A stretch of 64,000 nt of DNA from JBMNFB01 sp050949085 (GTDB lineage Bacteria > Bacillota > UBA994 > UBA5500): contig JBMNFB010000001.1 of the NCBI GenBank assembly GCA_050949085.1, forward strand, positions 558,001-622,000. The letters are read 5' to 3'. The notes below the pieces were generated by a model. It searched no databases, had not been told where the DNA came from, and was given only the letters and a program-made list of their open reading frames with translations. This document shows positions 1 through 8,336 of this stretch, piece after piece. The translations under genes and the position numbers were made by a program. Within the stretch, counting starts at the first letter, position 1. Every line of letters begins with the position of its first letter.

Positions 1-1
1 A

Positions 2-1105
2 GCCTTGCGAGCCGCCGTGGCCGAAGCTATCCAAAACCTGGCGCTGCTGCCGGAGGGCGAAGAGCAATCGCCCTTGGTGGACGCCCCGGCGGAAATCGCC
101 GCTGATGAGTTTTCATCTGATTTGGAGCGGCAGTATGATGTCGTAGCTCGTGCTCGGCTGGTTAAAGAGTGCCTGGATCTGCTGGGGCCAGACTACAAAG
201 CCTTCGGTGCGCTGACGTATGGAGTGACCCAGCTGGTCCTGGGCAACTCGACTGGCATTAAGCGCTATGTACGCAGCAACAATGTGAGCTTCTCCGCCCT
301 GGTCTCCAGCGATGATGGCGGTTCAGGCTATGCTGTTGCCAGCGGGAGTGCGCCAGACAAGATCGAGATTCTGCCAGCGTTCAGGACCGCTTACGAGAAG
401 GCCCGCTTGAACACGAATCCGCTGGATATCGAGCCGGGCGCCTATACCGTCATCCTGGAACCGTTGGCGGTGGCCGACCTTCTCCGCTACCTGTCCTTTG
501 GTGGCTTCAGTGGCAAGGGCATCCAGAATCAGACCAGCTTCCTGACCGGGCGCCTGGGCAGCAAGGTCTTTGACGAGAAGCTGACGATGATCGATGATCA
601 TACCCATGAGCATACGCGGACTCTCCCCTTCGACTTTGAGGGGACTCCTCGCCAAACGATTACGCTGGTCGAGAACGGCGTGGCCAAAGCCGTAGTTCAC
701 GACACGGCCAGCGCCAGGAAAGCCGGCACCCAGTCGACTGGACACTCAATGAACATGCCGGCCTTCGGCGGCATTCCGCTGCATTTGGTCGTCGCGCCAG
801 GCGAAAAGACCCTTAAGGAGATCATCGAGTCCAGCGATGACGCGTTGCTCGTCACGCGTTTCCACTACATGAACCCGGTCAATCCGCGCCAGGCCCAGCT
901 CACTGGCCTTACCCGGGATGGCTTTTTCAAGGTGGAGAACGGACGAATCGTTGCGGCCCTCAAGAACATGCGCTTTACTGAGAGCATGTTGCAGGCGATG
1001 AATGACATCGCCGCGATATCCAGTGATCGGCAACAGGTTGGCGGGTATTACGTACCCGCCATGAAGATCCGTAATTTCCATTTCACCGGCAAAGCCAGCC
1101 TCTAG
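2..1105 (+). CDS. TldE/PmbA-family protein (partial, 5' end outside window)
   Basis: C-terminal part of a TldD/PmbA-superfamily protein. The reading frame is already open at base 2, so the true start lies upstream; the internal TTG at base 5 is not a start. Family-typical blocks visible are GAYTVILEP, FLTGRLGSKVFDEKLTMIDD, the segment ending in GTQSTGH, and a closing block AAISSDRQQVGGYYVPAMKI. In this family TldD carries the HExxxH metal site while TldE/PmbA is the partner subunit without it; no HExxxH is visible here, so TldE is preferred. TldD/E complexes degrade or mature peptides. A strong hairpin follows the stop. A second TldE-like gene sits at the other edge of the window. Confidence 0.85.
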   Translation, partial: ALRAAVAEAIQNLALLPEGEEQSPLVDAPAEIAADEFSSDLERQYDVVARARLVKECLDLLGPDYKAFGALTYGVTQLVLGNSTGIKRYVRSNNVSFSALVSSDDGGSGYAVASGSAPDKIEILPAFRTAYEKARLNTNPLDIEPGAYTVILEPLAVADLLRYLSFGGFSGKGIQNQTSFLTGRLGSKVFDEKLTMIDDHTHEHTRTLPFDFEGTPRQTITLVENGVAKAVVHDTASARKAGTQSTGHSMNMPAFGGIPLHLVVAPGEKTLKEIIESSDDALLVTRFHYMNPVNPRQAQLTGLTRDGFFKVENGRIVAALKNMRFTESMLQAMNDIAAISSDRQQVGGYYVPAMKIRNFHFTGKASL

Positions 1106-1114
1106 GGCGGGAGA

Positions 1115-1149
1115 CGAAAGCCCCGCAGCGATCTTGCTGCGGGGCTTCG
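1115..1149. terminator. Intrinsic terminator between convergent genes
   Basis: GC-rich inverted repeat (AGCCCCGCAGC and GCTGCGGGGCT, loop GATCTT) just after the TldE-like stop. It lies between convergent genes and could serve both strands; T-runs are short. Confidence 0.75.
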
Positions 1150-1187
1150 ATTTGCCAGCACCGATTTCTTGTAGAACCCGACATGGG

Positions 1188-1673
1188 TTACTCCTCTGCC
1201 GACCAACGGCAGTACTCCTGATAGCGAAAGTCTTCCGCAGTATCACTGCGGCGCACGATCATCGGGCGCGACCGGACCGAATCATAGCGCAGCGCATGGT
1301 GAATCCTCACTCTGCCTTCCGGTCCCCCATCCAACCAGGTTTCCACCATTATCTCATGATTTTTCCTGGCAACAACCCGAACCTCTTTCACGTCTAATGA
1401 CACAGGCGGCACATCATAGAGGATGACGTAAAGTCCATCTGGCCGTTGGACGAGCGGCAGACTACAGAGCATGATACTGGACAACCGCGAACCCCACCAG
1501 CGGCGAAAATAGTTGTAGATCTTGCGACGTGTACCGAACCGAGCTGGCAGCCGACCGAGCGGGGCGCCATCGCGATGGTGCCATCCGGTCTTACGGGCTG
1601 AATCAAAAACACAGAGCCAAGCCCGCTCTGCCTCGGTAATGAAGCACCTCCACGTATCGGCTACTTGTGACAC
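1188..1673 (-). CDS. Hypothetical protein, 161 aa
   Basis: No recognised family. A GTG start at 1673 is preferred over the longer frame (ATG at 1781) because a strong AAAGGAGG ribosome binding site lies 8 bases upstream of it and inside the longer version. The protein is basic and soluble-looking, rich in Trp and Arg in its first half (RKIYNYFRRWWGSRL). Its second half looks like beta strands (PDGLYVILYDVPPVSLDVKEVRVV). It has no signal peptide or membrane segment. It is convergent with the TldE-like gene and divergent from the deacetylase gene. The good ribosome binding site and protein-like composition argue that it is real; function is unknown. Confidence 0.6.
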   Translation of the reverse strand: MSQVADTWRCFITEAERAWLCVFDSARKTGWHHRDGAPLGRLPARFGTRRKIYNYFRRWWGSRLSSIMLCSLPLVQRPDGLYVILYDVPPVSLDVKEVRVVARKNHEIMVETWLDGGPEGRVRIHHALRYDSVRSRPMIVRRSDTAEDFRYQEYCRWSAEE

Positions 1674-1818
1674 CGCCTGCACCTCCTTTCCCCATTCTAT
1701 TCTACGGGCCTGGTAACAGTGATTCGCATCGAGGGAGCAGAGCTGCAGTTGATTACTTCCACTACTTAGGCCGATTGACATCTGTTATAATGATGGTGAT
1801 CCTAGAAAGGGTGCAGAG

Positions 1819-2670
1819 ATGAAAAAAATAAGTATCAGCATAATCGTGTTGTTACTTGTTCTCAGTTCAGGCTTGCTTTTTGGTTACCTGCAAATGCGCA
1901 ATGCAGCGCAAGCAGCCATGCTGCAGAATGAGGAGCTAGAGGCTGAAAAGGAAGACTTGCTGAGGCGATTGAATGAGGCTGAACAACAAGTCGATGACTT
2001 GCAGCGACAGCTACAGGAAGCCAGGTTCAGCAGTGACAAAATTGCCTATCTGACCTTCGATGATGGGCCTAGCGCTGTTACCGCCCGCATCCTCGATATA
2101 CTTGGGCAATATGATGTCAAGGCTACCTTTTTTGTCATTGGAACGAAGACAGAGTTTGGCAAGCAGATGTATTCTCGTATCGTCGATGAAGGGCACGCCA
2201 TCGGACTGCACGGCTATGTACACGACTACGCTGCCCTCTACGAGTCTGAGGAATCATTCATGAACAATATGTATCGGTTACAGGACTTGATCCGAGAGGT
2301 TACTGGACACGAGACATCACTGGTACGTTTTCCGGGTGGCTCCTCAAATTCGATTGCCGCTCGCCATGGCGGCGAGGGATTGATCAAGCAGATCATTCAG
2401 CGCCTGCACTCTGAGGGGTTTGAGTACTTTGACTGGAACGTCAGCTCCCTGGACGCCACTAAGCCGGTGCAGTCGGCGGATGTCATCGCCAGAGCCGTTA
2501 TCGACGGAGTGCGGGGACGCAAGCAGGCAGTGATTCTCATGCACGACGCGCCGATAAAGACCACGACTGCTGATGCCCTGCCAGCCATCATTGAGGGCTT
2601 GCGCGCTCAGGGTTTCGAATTCAGGGCGCTGAGCACGCACACGACTCCCGTTCATCACACCCTGCGATAA
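1819..2670 (+). CDS. Membrane-anchored polysaccharide deacetylase (NodB domain)
   Basis: Carbohydrate esterase family 4 enzyme, expected to remove N-acetyl groups from a cell-wall polysaccharide outside the cell. Residues 1-25 form a membrane anchor, about 30-70 a coiled coil rich in Glu/Gln/Leu, and about 75-275 the NodB domain. Motifs: TFDDGP (catalytic base and metal Asp), FFVIGT, HGYVHDY with the two metal histidines, RFPGGSSNS and LMHDAP. All catalytic motifs are present, so it should be active. AGAAAGGG precedes the ATG. A terminator follows immediately, suggesting a single-gene unit. Confidence 0.92.
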   Translation: MKKISISIIVLLLVLSSGLLFGYLQMRNAAQAAMLQNEELEAEKEDLLRRLNEAEQQVDDLQRQLQEARFSSDKIAYLTFDDGPSAVTARILDILGQYDVKATFFVIGTKTEFGKQMYSRIVDEGHAIGLHGYVHDYAALYESEESFMNNMYRLQDLIREVTGHETSLVRFPGGSSNSIAARHGGEGLIKQIIQRLHSEGFEYFDWNVSSLDATKPVQSADVIARAVIDGVRGRKQAVILMHDAPIKTTTADALPAIIEGLRAQGFEFRALSTHTTPVHHTLR

Positions 2671-2684
2671 CTCGATCTAACCAG

Positions 2685-2713
2685 AAGGAGGCGCTAGATC
2701 GCGCCTCCTTTCG
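2685..2713 (+). terminator. Intrinsic terminator after deacetylase gene
   Basis: Perfect 10-bp stem AAGGAGGCGC / GCGCCTCCTT with a 6-base loop followed by TTTC. It lies between convergent genes and could also stop transcription from the aldehyde oxidoreductase gene. Confidence 0.85.
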
Positions 2714-2724
2714 CTTATCAGCGC

Positions 2725-4881
2725 TCAGGACTGAAACGGCTTAATTACCTCAACCAGCTCTGGGAAGTCAATCCCCAATTCGCGCAGGGTCTCAATCTTT
2801 GGTACCCCATCGCTAGTCCAGCCGCGCCGCTTGTAGACCGCGTCGACCAGTTGTTCATAGTTCTCCTCCCGGAACTTCCTGAGGATGGCGATCTTCTCAT
2901 CGGTCGACTTGCCAGCCGGGTCGATATTCCAGAGATCCCTCAGCTGACTGTCGTAACGCTCCTGGCGGGATTCATACTCATCCCTGGTTACCGGGCCCAT
3001 TGCGCGATAGGGAATAGCATCGTCCTGACGACGACCGTAGCCCAGCTTCAGGTTGAGAACCCTCTGCAGATTGTACACGCGGGCCGATTGCAGGATCAGT
3101 TCGTCAAGATCGATGTTTTCGCCGGTCACCCCATTATAGACGTCCATCGAGTTCTGCACATGCTCGATGATCAGAGCGGGGTTGATTGTCTGATCATTAT
3201 CGATGGGCTTGATGTCGTTCCAGGGCAGTTTGCAGAGCCCCACGAGACCGAACCAGGTTCTGAACAGCGGGAAGAAATAAAGCGCTTCCGCCTTATCTTC
3301 GAAAGTCGGCATCAGGTTCTTGACCATGTCATCGAAGATCAGCCATGCCTCGTCATGCTGCGGCCCCTTGTTGGTCAGTCCATATCCACCCTGCTGCGCC
3401 AGCGACTCCTTGGTCATGTATTCAGAGAACTCAAGCCCCTTGGACTCCATGCCAATATCGTTCAGGAAAGCTGCGTCCGCTCCGTGTTCTGCAACCAACC
3501 ATTCCTTGATGCGACGCACGCCCATCCCAACGATCTTGCCGAAGCCCTCCCCTCTGGCCAGCTGGTGCAGCACTTCCATCATCGCTGCCGCGTTGCCAAA
3601 GCGAAGCTCTAATCCGCCGGTCATCTCCTTGGTGATAAACCCGGCCTCGTAGCACTCCATTACAAAAGCCATGGTCGTCCCCAGGGAGATGGTATCGATG
3701 CCATAGGTGTCACAATAGAAGTTGCATTCGGCCACATGGTCTGGGTCAAAGATCCCACAGTTGGAGCCAACGGCGGCGATGGTCTCATACTCAGGGCCGT
3801 CGATCAGCACCTTGTGTCCCTGATAGGGTCCGGTCTTCAGCTCCCAACCGTCAATAACTTTGGCACAGGCCAGAGTACAGCCGTACCAGCAACCGTCGCA
3901 CTGCCCTAGCGAGAAGGTCTTTGTCCAGTGTTTGGCAGAAATCTTCTCCGACTCGGGGTGTTTTCCGTACTTGAAGTTATGCGTGGGCAGGAGGTCGTAT
4001 TGGTCCATGACCTCCACCAGGTAGGTGGTGCCTCGCTTACGCATCTGGTTCTGCAGGTCATCGTAATCGTGAATCTCACGGTGAATGGTGACCCCTGCGC
4101 GCTGGATTTTGGAGATGTCGGCTGGCGCGTTAGAATCTCCCTTGACGCCGGTGAATTTGACCACGATTGCCTTAATCCGCTTATCGCGGAAAACGGTGCC
4201 GATTCCACCGCGACCGGCCTGTTTCAAGCGTACTGCTTGCCTTCGCGGGTCATAGAAGGTGAAGTTGAGGAGGCCCATGTAGCTATGTTCAGCTCCCGTA
4301 CCTGCAGAAACGATGGAGATATTCTTCTTATCTTCCTCCGTCTCGGCATACATCTCGGTCAACTGTTCCGCCAGTATATGGCTATCTACCGCTTCCTCGG
4401 GCGCTTCTTCAATTTTCACCAGGCCTTTGTTTCCGTCAATATAGAGGATTACGTCATTCTGGGCTTTGCCCTGGATCTCCAGAGCATCCCACCCAGCGAA
4501 TTTCAGCAGAGGGCCGAAGTACCCGCCGACATTGCTATCGATGGGGATATTGGTCAACGGCGAGATAGTCACCACCAGGGACTTGCCGGAACCAGGATAT
4601 TGCGTAACGCCGCCGATTGGACCGCTGGAAATGACGATGGTGTTCTCAGGGCTGTCCCACTTTGTATCAGAATTCACTGCGTTCCATAAATACCACATGC
4701 CGAAGCCCCGGCCGCCTATGAATTTTTCCTTCATCATCCGGCTGACCGGTTTGCTGGTTATCGTGCCGTCGGACAGATTCACATATAGTGTGCGATCAGT
4801 ATAGCCGCGCTCCACCTGCCCCAGCTCGTATGTAAACTCACTAACCAACCGATGAGCGTCTCTTAGTCGCGCGATGTCCAC
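2725..4881 (-). CDS. Aldehyde:ferredoxin oxidoreductase family protein (W/Mo-bis-pterin enzyme)
   Basis: Tungsten- or molybdenum-pterin oxidoreductase of the AOR family, 718 aa, longer than the usual 600-650. Cluster ligands are visible as C328-x2-C331-x3-C335, with a distal Cys in LVGLCKLPWND, as in AOR for one [4Fe-4S]. Pterin-contact regions IGGRGFGMW near residue 57 and QAGRGGIG near 221 are present. The start is a GTG at 4881 behind AAAGGGGGAG. The polyferredoxin gene lies directly upstream in the same transcript and is the likely electron carrier. Substrate cannot be deduced; AOR, FOR-like and BamB-like members share this fold. The cytoplasmic enzyme normally oxidises an aldehyde to the acid using ferredoxin. 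Confidence 0.93.
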   Translation of the reverse strand: MDIARLRDAHRLVSEFTYELGQVERGYTDRTLYVNLSDGTITSKPVSRMMKEKFIGGRGFGMWYLWNAVNSDTKWDSPENTIVISSGPIGGVTQYPGSGKSLVVTISPLTNIPIDSNVGGYFGPLLKFAGWDALEIQGKAQNDVILYIDGNKGLVKIEEAPEEAVDSHILAEQLTEMYAETEEDKKNISIVSAGTGAEHSYMGLLNFTFYDPRRQAVRLKQAGRGGIGTVFRDKRIKAIVVKFTGVKGDSNAPADISKIQRAGVTIHREIHDYDDLQNQMRKRGTTYLVEVMDQYDLLPTHNFKYGKHPESEKISAKHWTKTFSLGQCDGCWYGCTLACAKVIDGWELKTGPYQGHKVLIDGPEYETIAAVGSNCGIFDPDHVAECNFYCDTYGIDTISLGTTMAFVMECYEAGFITKEMTGGLELRFGNAAAMMEVLHQLARGEGFGKIVGMGVRRIKEWLVAEHGADAAFLNDIGMESKGLEFSEYMTKESLAQQGGYGLTNKGPQHDEAWLIFDDMVKNLMPTFEDKAEALYFFPLFRTWFGLVGLCKLPWNDIKPIDNDQTINPALIIEHVQNSMDVYNGVTGENIDLDELILQSARVYNLQRVLNLKLGYGRRQDDAIPYRAMGPVTRDEYESRQERYDSQLRDLWNIDPAGKSTDEKIAILRKFREENYEQLVDAVYKRRGWTSDGVPKIETLRELGIDFPELVEVIKPFQS

Positions 4882-4897
4882 TTGCTCTCCCCCTTTC

Positions 4898-5284
4898 TCA
4901 CTCAGAAACTATGTTCAGCGCGCCCTCAGGGCACTCCCTGGCGCAGATGCCGCAAGCAACGCACTTGAACGGCTCCACCAACGATGAATGATAGCGCATG
5001 CTCAATGAAGGACAGAACCCAACACAGGAAAGACAACCGACGCAGTCAGACTTCCTGATCCGGACAACCCCCAGTTTGTCCCGATAGATGGCCTGGGTAG
5101 GGCAAATGTCAATGCATTCGCCACATTGATTGCACACATTATGGGAATGCGGGCCTTCTCCATGTAGCGTCACTCTTATCGAGGATTTCTCCGCCATTTG
5201 TTCCCCATGGTATGTTACCGAGCAAGTCTCTTCGCACCTCAGGCATCCGCTGCAGAGTTCAGCGTTGACAATAAGCCTCCTCAA
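4898..5284 (-). CDS. Ferredoxin-type electron carrier with four cysteine clusters
   Basis: 128-residue iron-sulfur protein with four cysteine groups: CSGCLRCEETC, CNQCGECIDIC, CVGCLSCVGFC and CVACGICAREC. They can bind up to four [4Fe-4S] clusters, as in HycB/DmsB-like electron-transfer subunits. It starts with TTG at 5284 behind GGGAGGTG and ends 16 bases before the aldehyde oxidoreductase start, so the two are co-transcribed. It is inferred to pass electrons from the oxidoreductase to other ferredoxins or enzymes. No signal peptide, so cytoplasmic. Confidence 0.9.
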   Translation of the reverse strand: MRRLIVNAELCSGCLRCEETCSVTYHGEQMAEKSSIRVTLHGEGPHSHNVCNQCGECIDICPTQAIYRDKLGVVRIRKSDCVGCLSCVGFCPSLSMRYHSSLVEPFKCVACGICARECPEGALNIVSE

Positions 5285-5325
5285 TGTGTTCCACCTCCCT
5301 GCCGCTCCAAGTTATTCTCCGCACT

Positions 5326-5355
5326 ATTGTAACGCAGTTCATACTCGAACGACAA
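5326..5355 (-). promoter_or_regulatory. Probable promoter of ferredoxin-aldehyde oxidoreductase operon
   Basis: On the minus strand, TTGTCG (5355-5350) and TACAAT (5331-5326) are separated by 18 bases, about 40 bases before the ferredoxin TTG start. This gives the pair its own promoter, separate from the ECF operon upstream. Confidence 0.5.
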
Positions 5356-5404
5356 GGACCTTCCAGCCCAGGCAAATTGCTAAGAGTTTTGATCCACAAG
5401 AATA

Positions 5405-5430
5405 ACCCAGGCCATTCGTTGGGCCTGGGT
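5405..5430 (-). terminator. Intrinsic terminator after kinase-like gene
   Basis: 9-bp perfect stem ACCCAGGCC / GGCCTGGGT just after the kinase-like stop, followed on the minus strand by TATTCTTG. It separates the ECF/MobB operon from the ferredoxin-oxidoreductase pair. Confidence 0.75.
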
Positions 5431-5441
5431 AGTACGTCTTC

Positions 5442-6170
5442 CTAGATAAACGGCAGTGGGTCAGGAAGTAGAGCATTGCGGCGGCGAGCGATCTGCTCCA
5501 GCTCGATCACCAACTGGTGCCTGAGTTCGTCCGGACTTAGGCAGAGCTTTCGCTGAAAGGTCGACAGCCAGCGTCTCACTACGGCCAATTTCCATTCGGT
5601 AAGGGCTGGATCATAGGTGAGCAGGAAAGCAAGTACGCCAGCTGCGTCCTGTAGGCGATCACCCGGAGAGGCGGTCTCGAAATCCAGACCATACACCTTC
5701 CCAGAACTGATCAGGAAGTTACGCAGATTGACGTCACCCATTACCCAGGTAGAGTCTCCCCAGAGTTCTTCCGCTGCCCGGGAGAACCCCAGCAGCCAAT
5801 CAGCCAGCAACTCGCCCAGTTCTGCCGCCTGCGCGAGTGCGTCCAACTCCTCCCAGATCTGGAGTTGATCGCAGACGGTCTCCCCCCTGATGAACTGCGT
5901 CACCAGATTATCCTCGTCATAATACAGCACCGGGGGGACTGAAACCGCGGCTGCCAGAAGCTGCTCCTGTCGCTGGGCCTCCAGACTGAGGTTTACAGCC
6001 CCACTGCCCCGCCGCTTGATGACAATATCGTTCTCCATCCCCCGGCTATCGCGAATCCACACCTGGTAGACGGCATTCCGCTTGCTGGGAAACCGCCTCG
6101 TCAGGTGATAATCTGCGATACCAAGGGCCTCCTTGACCCTCGGATCAAGAACAAACGTATCACAACTCAA
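5442..6170 (-). CDS. Protein-kinase-fold small-molecule kinase (APH/LPS-kinase-like)
   Basis: Kinase-fold protein, about 242 aa. A catalytic loop GDVNLRNFL (Asp-x4-Asn) and a metal-binding DFE triplet (GLDFETASPGD) are present, with a candidate ATP-contacting Lys in IVIKRRGSG. These are what an active aminoglycoside-phosphotransferase-like or LPS-core-kinase-like enzyme needs. A TTG start at 6170 is preferred: it follows GGAG by 7 bases and overlaps the mobB stop, implying coupled translation; the longer frame to 6224 would run inside mobB. It is the last gene of the ECF operon. Inference: it phosphorylates a compound brought in by the transporter. A role in protein phosphorylation is less likely. 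Confidence 0.7.
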   Translation of the reverse strand: MSCDTFVLDPRVKEALGIADYHLTRRFPSKRNAVYQVWIRDSRGMENDIVIKRRGSGAVNLSLEAQRQEQLLAAAVSVPPVLYYDEDNLVTQFIRGETVCDQLQIWEELDALAQAAELGELLADWLLGFSRAAEELWGDSTWVMGDVNLRNFLISSGKVYGLDFETASPGDRLQDAAGVLAFLLTYDPALTEWKLAVVRRWLSTFQRKLCLSPDELRHQLVIELEQIARRRNALLPDPLPFI

Positions 6171-6915
6171 GCTTAATCTCCGCCTTGGCGCCGGCCTGAT
6201 AGCCATCCAGTTCTTTGACAACACCGAGGATGGCGTTGAGCAGTATGCGCTGTACGAACGGCACCATCTCTATCGGTCGCCCATCCACAGTCAGTTCTAC
6301 CAAAGGTTTGCCAGCGATCAGGTGACAGTCCTCACGGCTGGCTTCGCCCCTGAGGATAGCGGCAGCCAGACCAGTGCAGTCGGTACCACAAGCGCCACAG
6401 CACTCGGCCGGGAAATCCGGCAGCCGCTCGAAGACCTGCTCCACAATGATATCGCAAAGGCGGGCCACGTCAGTCAATGCATTGACCACCGGTCGCCCAG
6501 CGTACTCATTCAGGTCACCATTAGCGACGCGACCCGCAATGGCAATGGTTAGCTCATCCAGGCGTGCCTCGATTTCTGCTTCATCTCGGGCCGTAATAAT
6601 CTTGGGGACAGGCCCAGGAGCGAAGCCTTCGATGATCACAAAATCCTGACTGTAGTAGCGCAACAATTGGCTCAGCGGCAGCTTCGTTGGCCAGAGGATG
6701 TCGGTCTCACTCAGACCCCAGGCCGTTACCAACTCAGCACCAGCCTGCCGATGCCGGGCCGTGTTCGTAGACTCGCCATCGATGGCAAATGCCTCGAAGT
6801 GAATGTCCTTGATGGTGCCCACGGTGAAATTGCGCCGACGGAGCTCGCGGATCACGTGTTCAATGGTTGTCGTCTTGCCTGTCTTGCTGCTACCAGATAC
6901 AGAAAAGACTCGCAT
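6160..6915 (-). CDS. mobB: MobB-like molybdopterin-guanine dinucleotide biosynthesis protein
   Basis: P-loop GTPase of the MobB family, which aids attachment of GMP to molybdopterin or tungstopterin. The P-loop is SGSSKTGKTTTIEH at residues 7-20, followed by the MobB-typical IKDIHFEAFAIDGESTNTARH and IIEGF. At 251 aa it is longer than the usual 160-175. The extra C-terminal part holds a cysteine cluster (CCGACGTDC, plus a further Cys in SREDC) that could bind an Fe-S centre or zinc. It sits between ecfT and the kinase-like gene. With the adjacent AOR gene, it supports a role in W/Mo cofactor handling. Confidence 0.85.
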   Translation of the reverse strand: MRVFSVSGSSKTGKTTTIEHVIRELRRRNFTVGTIKDIHFEAFAIDGESTNTARHRQAGAELVTAWGLSETDILWPTKLPLSQLLRYYSQDFVIIEGFAPGPVPKIITARDEAEIEARLDELTIAIAGRVANGDLNEYAGRPVVNALTDVARLCDIIVEQVFERLPDFPAECCGACGTDCTGLAAAILRGEASREDCHLIAGKPLVELTVDGRPIEMVPFVQRILLNAILGVVKELDGYQAGAKAEIKLEL

Positions 6916-6946
6916 CCAGTCACCTCCCGAGTAACTATCATCCTTC

Positions 6947-7681
6947 TTACCTGAACCAGAGCAGAATAGCTAGAGTTGTAGCAGCACAGCAGACCATCCA
7001 GACTATGTCGTGCCGCTGCAGACGGAGTTGGCGATAGCTGGTGCGGCCAGGGAAGGCGCGGAAGGCACGCAGCTCCATAGCCAGGGAAAGCTGTTCGGCT
7101 CGGATCAACGTATTCACTGCCACCGGCAGCAGCAAGTACACGTATATCTGGAGGCGTCCCCTCAACCGCAGTTTTTCCGGTTCGATCCCTCGCAGCTGGA
7201 GCGCAACCAGCGAATCCTGTACCTCTTCGCTAAGCAGGGGAAGGAAACGAGCCGCCAGCATCACCATGAAAGCCAGTTCATAAGGGATACGGCACTGAAT
7301 CAGTGCCTGGACAATATCACGGGGACTCGCTGTCTGTAATATGCTGGCAGCTATAAGGACGACGGCGAGGCGAGTGAGCATCAGCCAGCCGGATAGCAAA
7401 CCGCCAGTCGTAAGTAGTGATAGCCCCCCTAGCCGCAGAAGCGTGGTTCCGGTTGAGGCAAAAACACTCTGCAGAAAGACCAGGGGCAGGATGACCCAGA
7501 ACAGGCGCCAGAGCCGCCGCAGCATGCGTTGCGGCTCGCCTCCCAGGTAAGTAGCCAACAGCCAGGCGAGAAGGATCAGGCCGAGCTGAGACAAGGGCCC
7601 GCCGACAAAGATGCTCAGAGATGAAACAGACAGGACCAGCAGCAGTTTGGTGCGCGGATCAAGGGCTGGCGGTCTCATCAC
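6947..7681 (-). CDS. ECF transporter transmembrane component EcfT
   Basis: Energy-coupling factor scaffold protein, CbiQ/EcfT family, 244 aa. Several hydrophobic helices are followed by the cytoplasmic coupling helices that touch the two ATPases. The family's two Ala-Arg-Gly-like motifs appear as LRGIE (QLRGIEPEKL) and LRAF (MELRAFRAF). It overlaps the upstream ATPase gene by 23 bases. It couples ATP hydrolysis to substrate release from the S component encoded at 10607-11170. Confidence 0.92.
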   Translation of the reverse strand: MMRPPALDPRTKLLLVLSVSSLSIFVGGPLSQLGLILLAWLLATYLGGEPQRMLRRLWRLFWVILPLVFLQSVFASTGTTLLRLGGLSLLTTGGLLSGWLMLTRLAVVLIAASILQTASPRDIVQALIQCRIPYELAFMVMLAARFLPLLSEEVQDSLVALQLRGIEPEKLRLRGRLQIYVYLLLPVAVNTLIRAEQLSLAMELRAFRAFPGRTSYRQLRLQRHDIVWMVCCAATTLAILLWFR

Positions 7682-8336
7682 TGATCACCCTTCCTGCCTG
7701 CAGCCGAAGGATTCGTTCTGCATGTTCTCCTACGAGTGACTGGTCGTGGGTGATGATCAACATGCCGATCCCCGCTTCGCGCAGTGCCTTGAGCTCCCGA
7801 GAAAGCTGCCTGCGTCTGGTATCATCCAGGCTGCTGGTCGGTTCGTCCAGAATCAGATACTCGGGCTGTTGCAGCATCACTGCGGCCAAAGCGAGCCGCT
7901 GTTTCTCTCCCTGGCTGAGCCGCTGCGGCAACCGACCCTCCATTTGGCCGAGCTGGAAGCGATCCAGCACTCGACTCACCCTCTGGTCGACTATCGCCTG
8001 ATCAATCCCTTGCAGGCGAAGGGCGAAGGCCAACTCCTCTCTGACGCTTAGTGCGAACAGCTGACGATCGGGATTCTGAAAGAGGTAGCCAATTTTCCTT
8101 CCCACGGCCCCCAGGCTGATCTCCCGACTATCGCGCCCGTCGATGAGAATGCGCCCTCGCCTAGGCCGCAGGATCCCGCAAAAGAGCTTACCCAGCGTCG
8201 TCTTGCCGCTCCCGTTCTCACCGATGATGACGGTGCATTCAGCTCGGCGCAGGACGAGGTCAAGCTCCCTGATTACCCAATCTCCTTTCGGAAAGGCGAA
8301 GGAGACGCCCTCCGCTACCAGATACTCCCGTCTCAT
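7659..8336 (-). CDS. ECF transporter ATP-binding protein (second ATPase)
   Basis: ABC ATPase of the ECF module, 225 aa. Walker A GENGSGKTTLGK near residue 39, Q-loop LFQNPDRQLF, signature LSQGEKQRLA, Walker B YLILDEPTSSLD, and switch His in IITHDQ. Intact motifs indicate an active ATPase. It overlaps both neighbours by a few bases, consistent with coupled translation and a fixed stoichiometry of two different ATPases per EcfT. Confidence 0.93.
   Translation of the reverse strand: MRREYLVAEGVSFAFPKGDWVIRELDLVLRRAECTVIIGENGSGKTTLGKLFCGILRPRRGRILIDGRDSREISLGAVGRKIGYLFQNPDRQLFALSVREELAFALRLQGIDQAIVDQRVSRVLDRFQLGQMEGRLPQRLSQGEKQRLALAAVMLQQPEYLILDEPTSSLDDTRRRQLSRELKALREAGIGMLIITHDQSLVGEHAERILRLQAGRVISDETASP

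Noticed and set aside
1776..1792. TTGACA close to TATAAT upstream of the deacetylase gene
   Set aside because: Only 5 bases separate the two hexamers, so they cannot form one promoter; the TATAAT may still be a -10 with a weak -35.
2851..3612. Long plus-strand reading frames inside the aldehyde oxidoreductase gene
   Set aside because: Antisense shadows of a clear gene with no ribosome binding site or domain.
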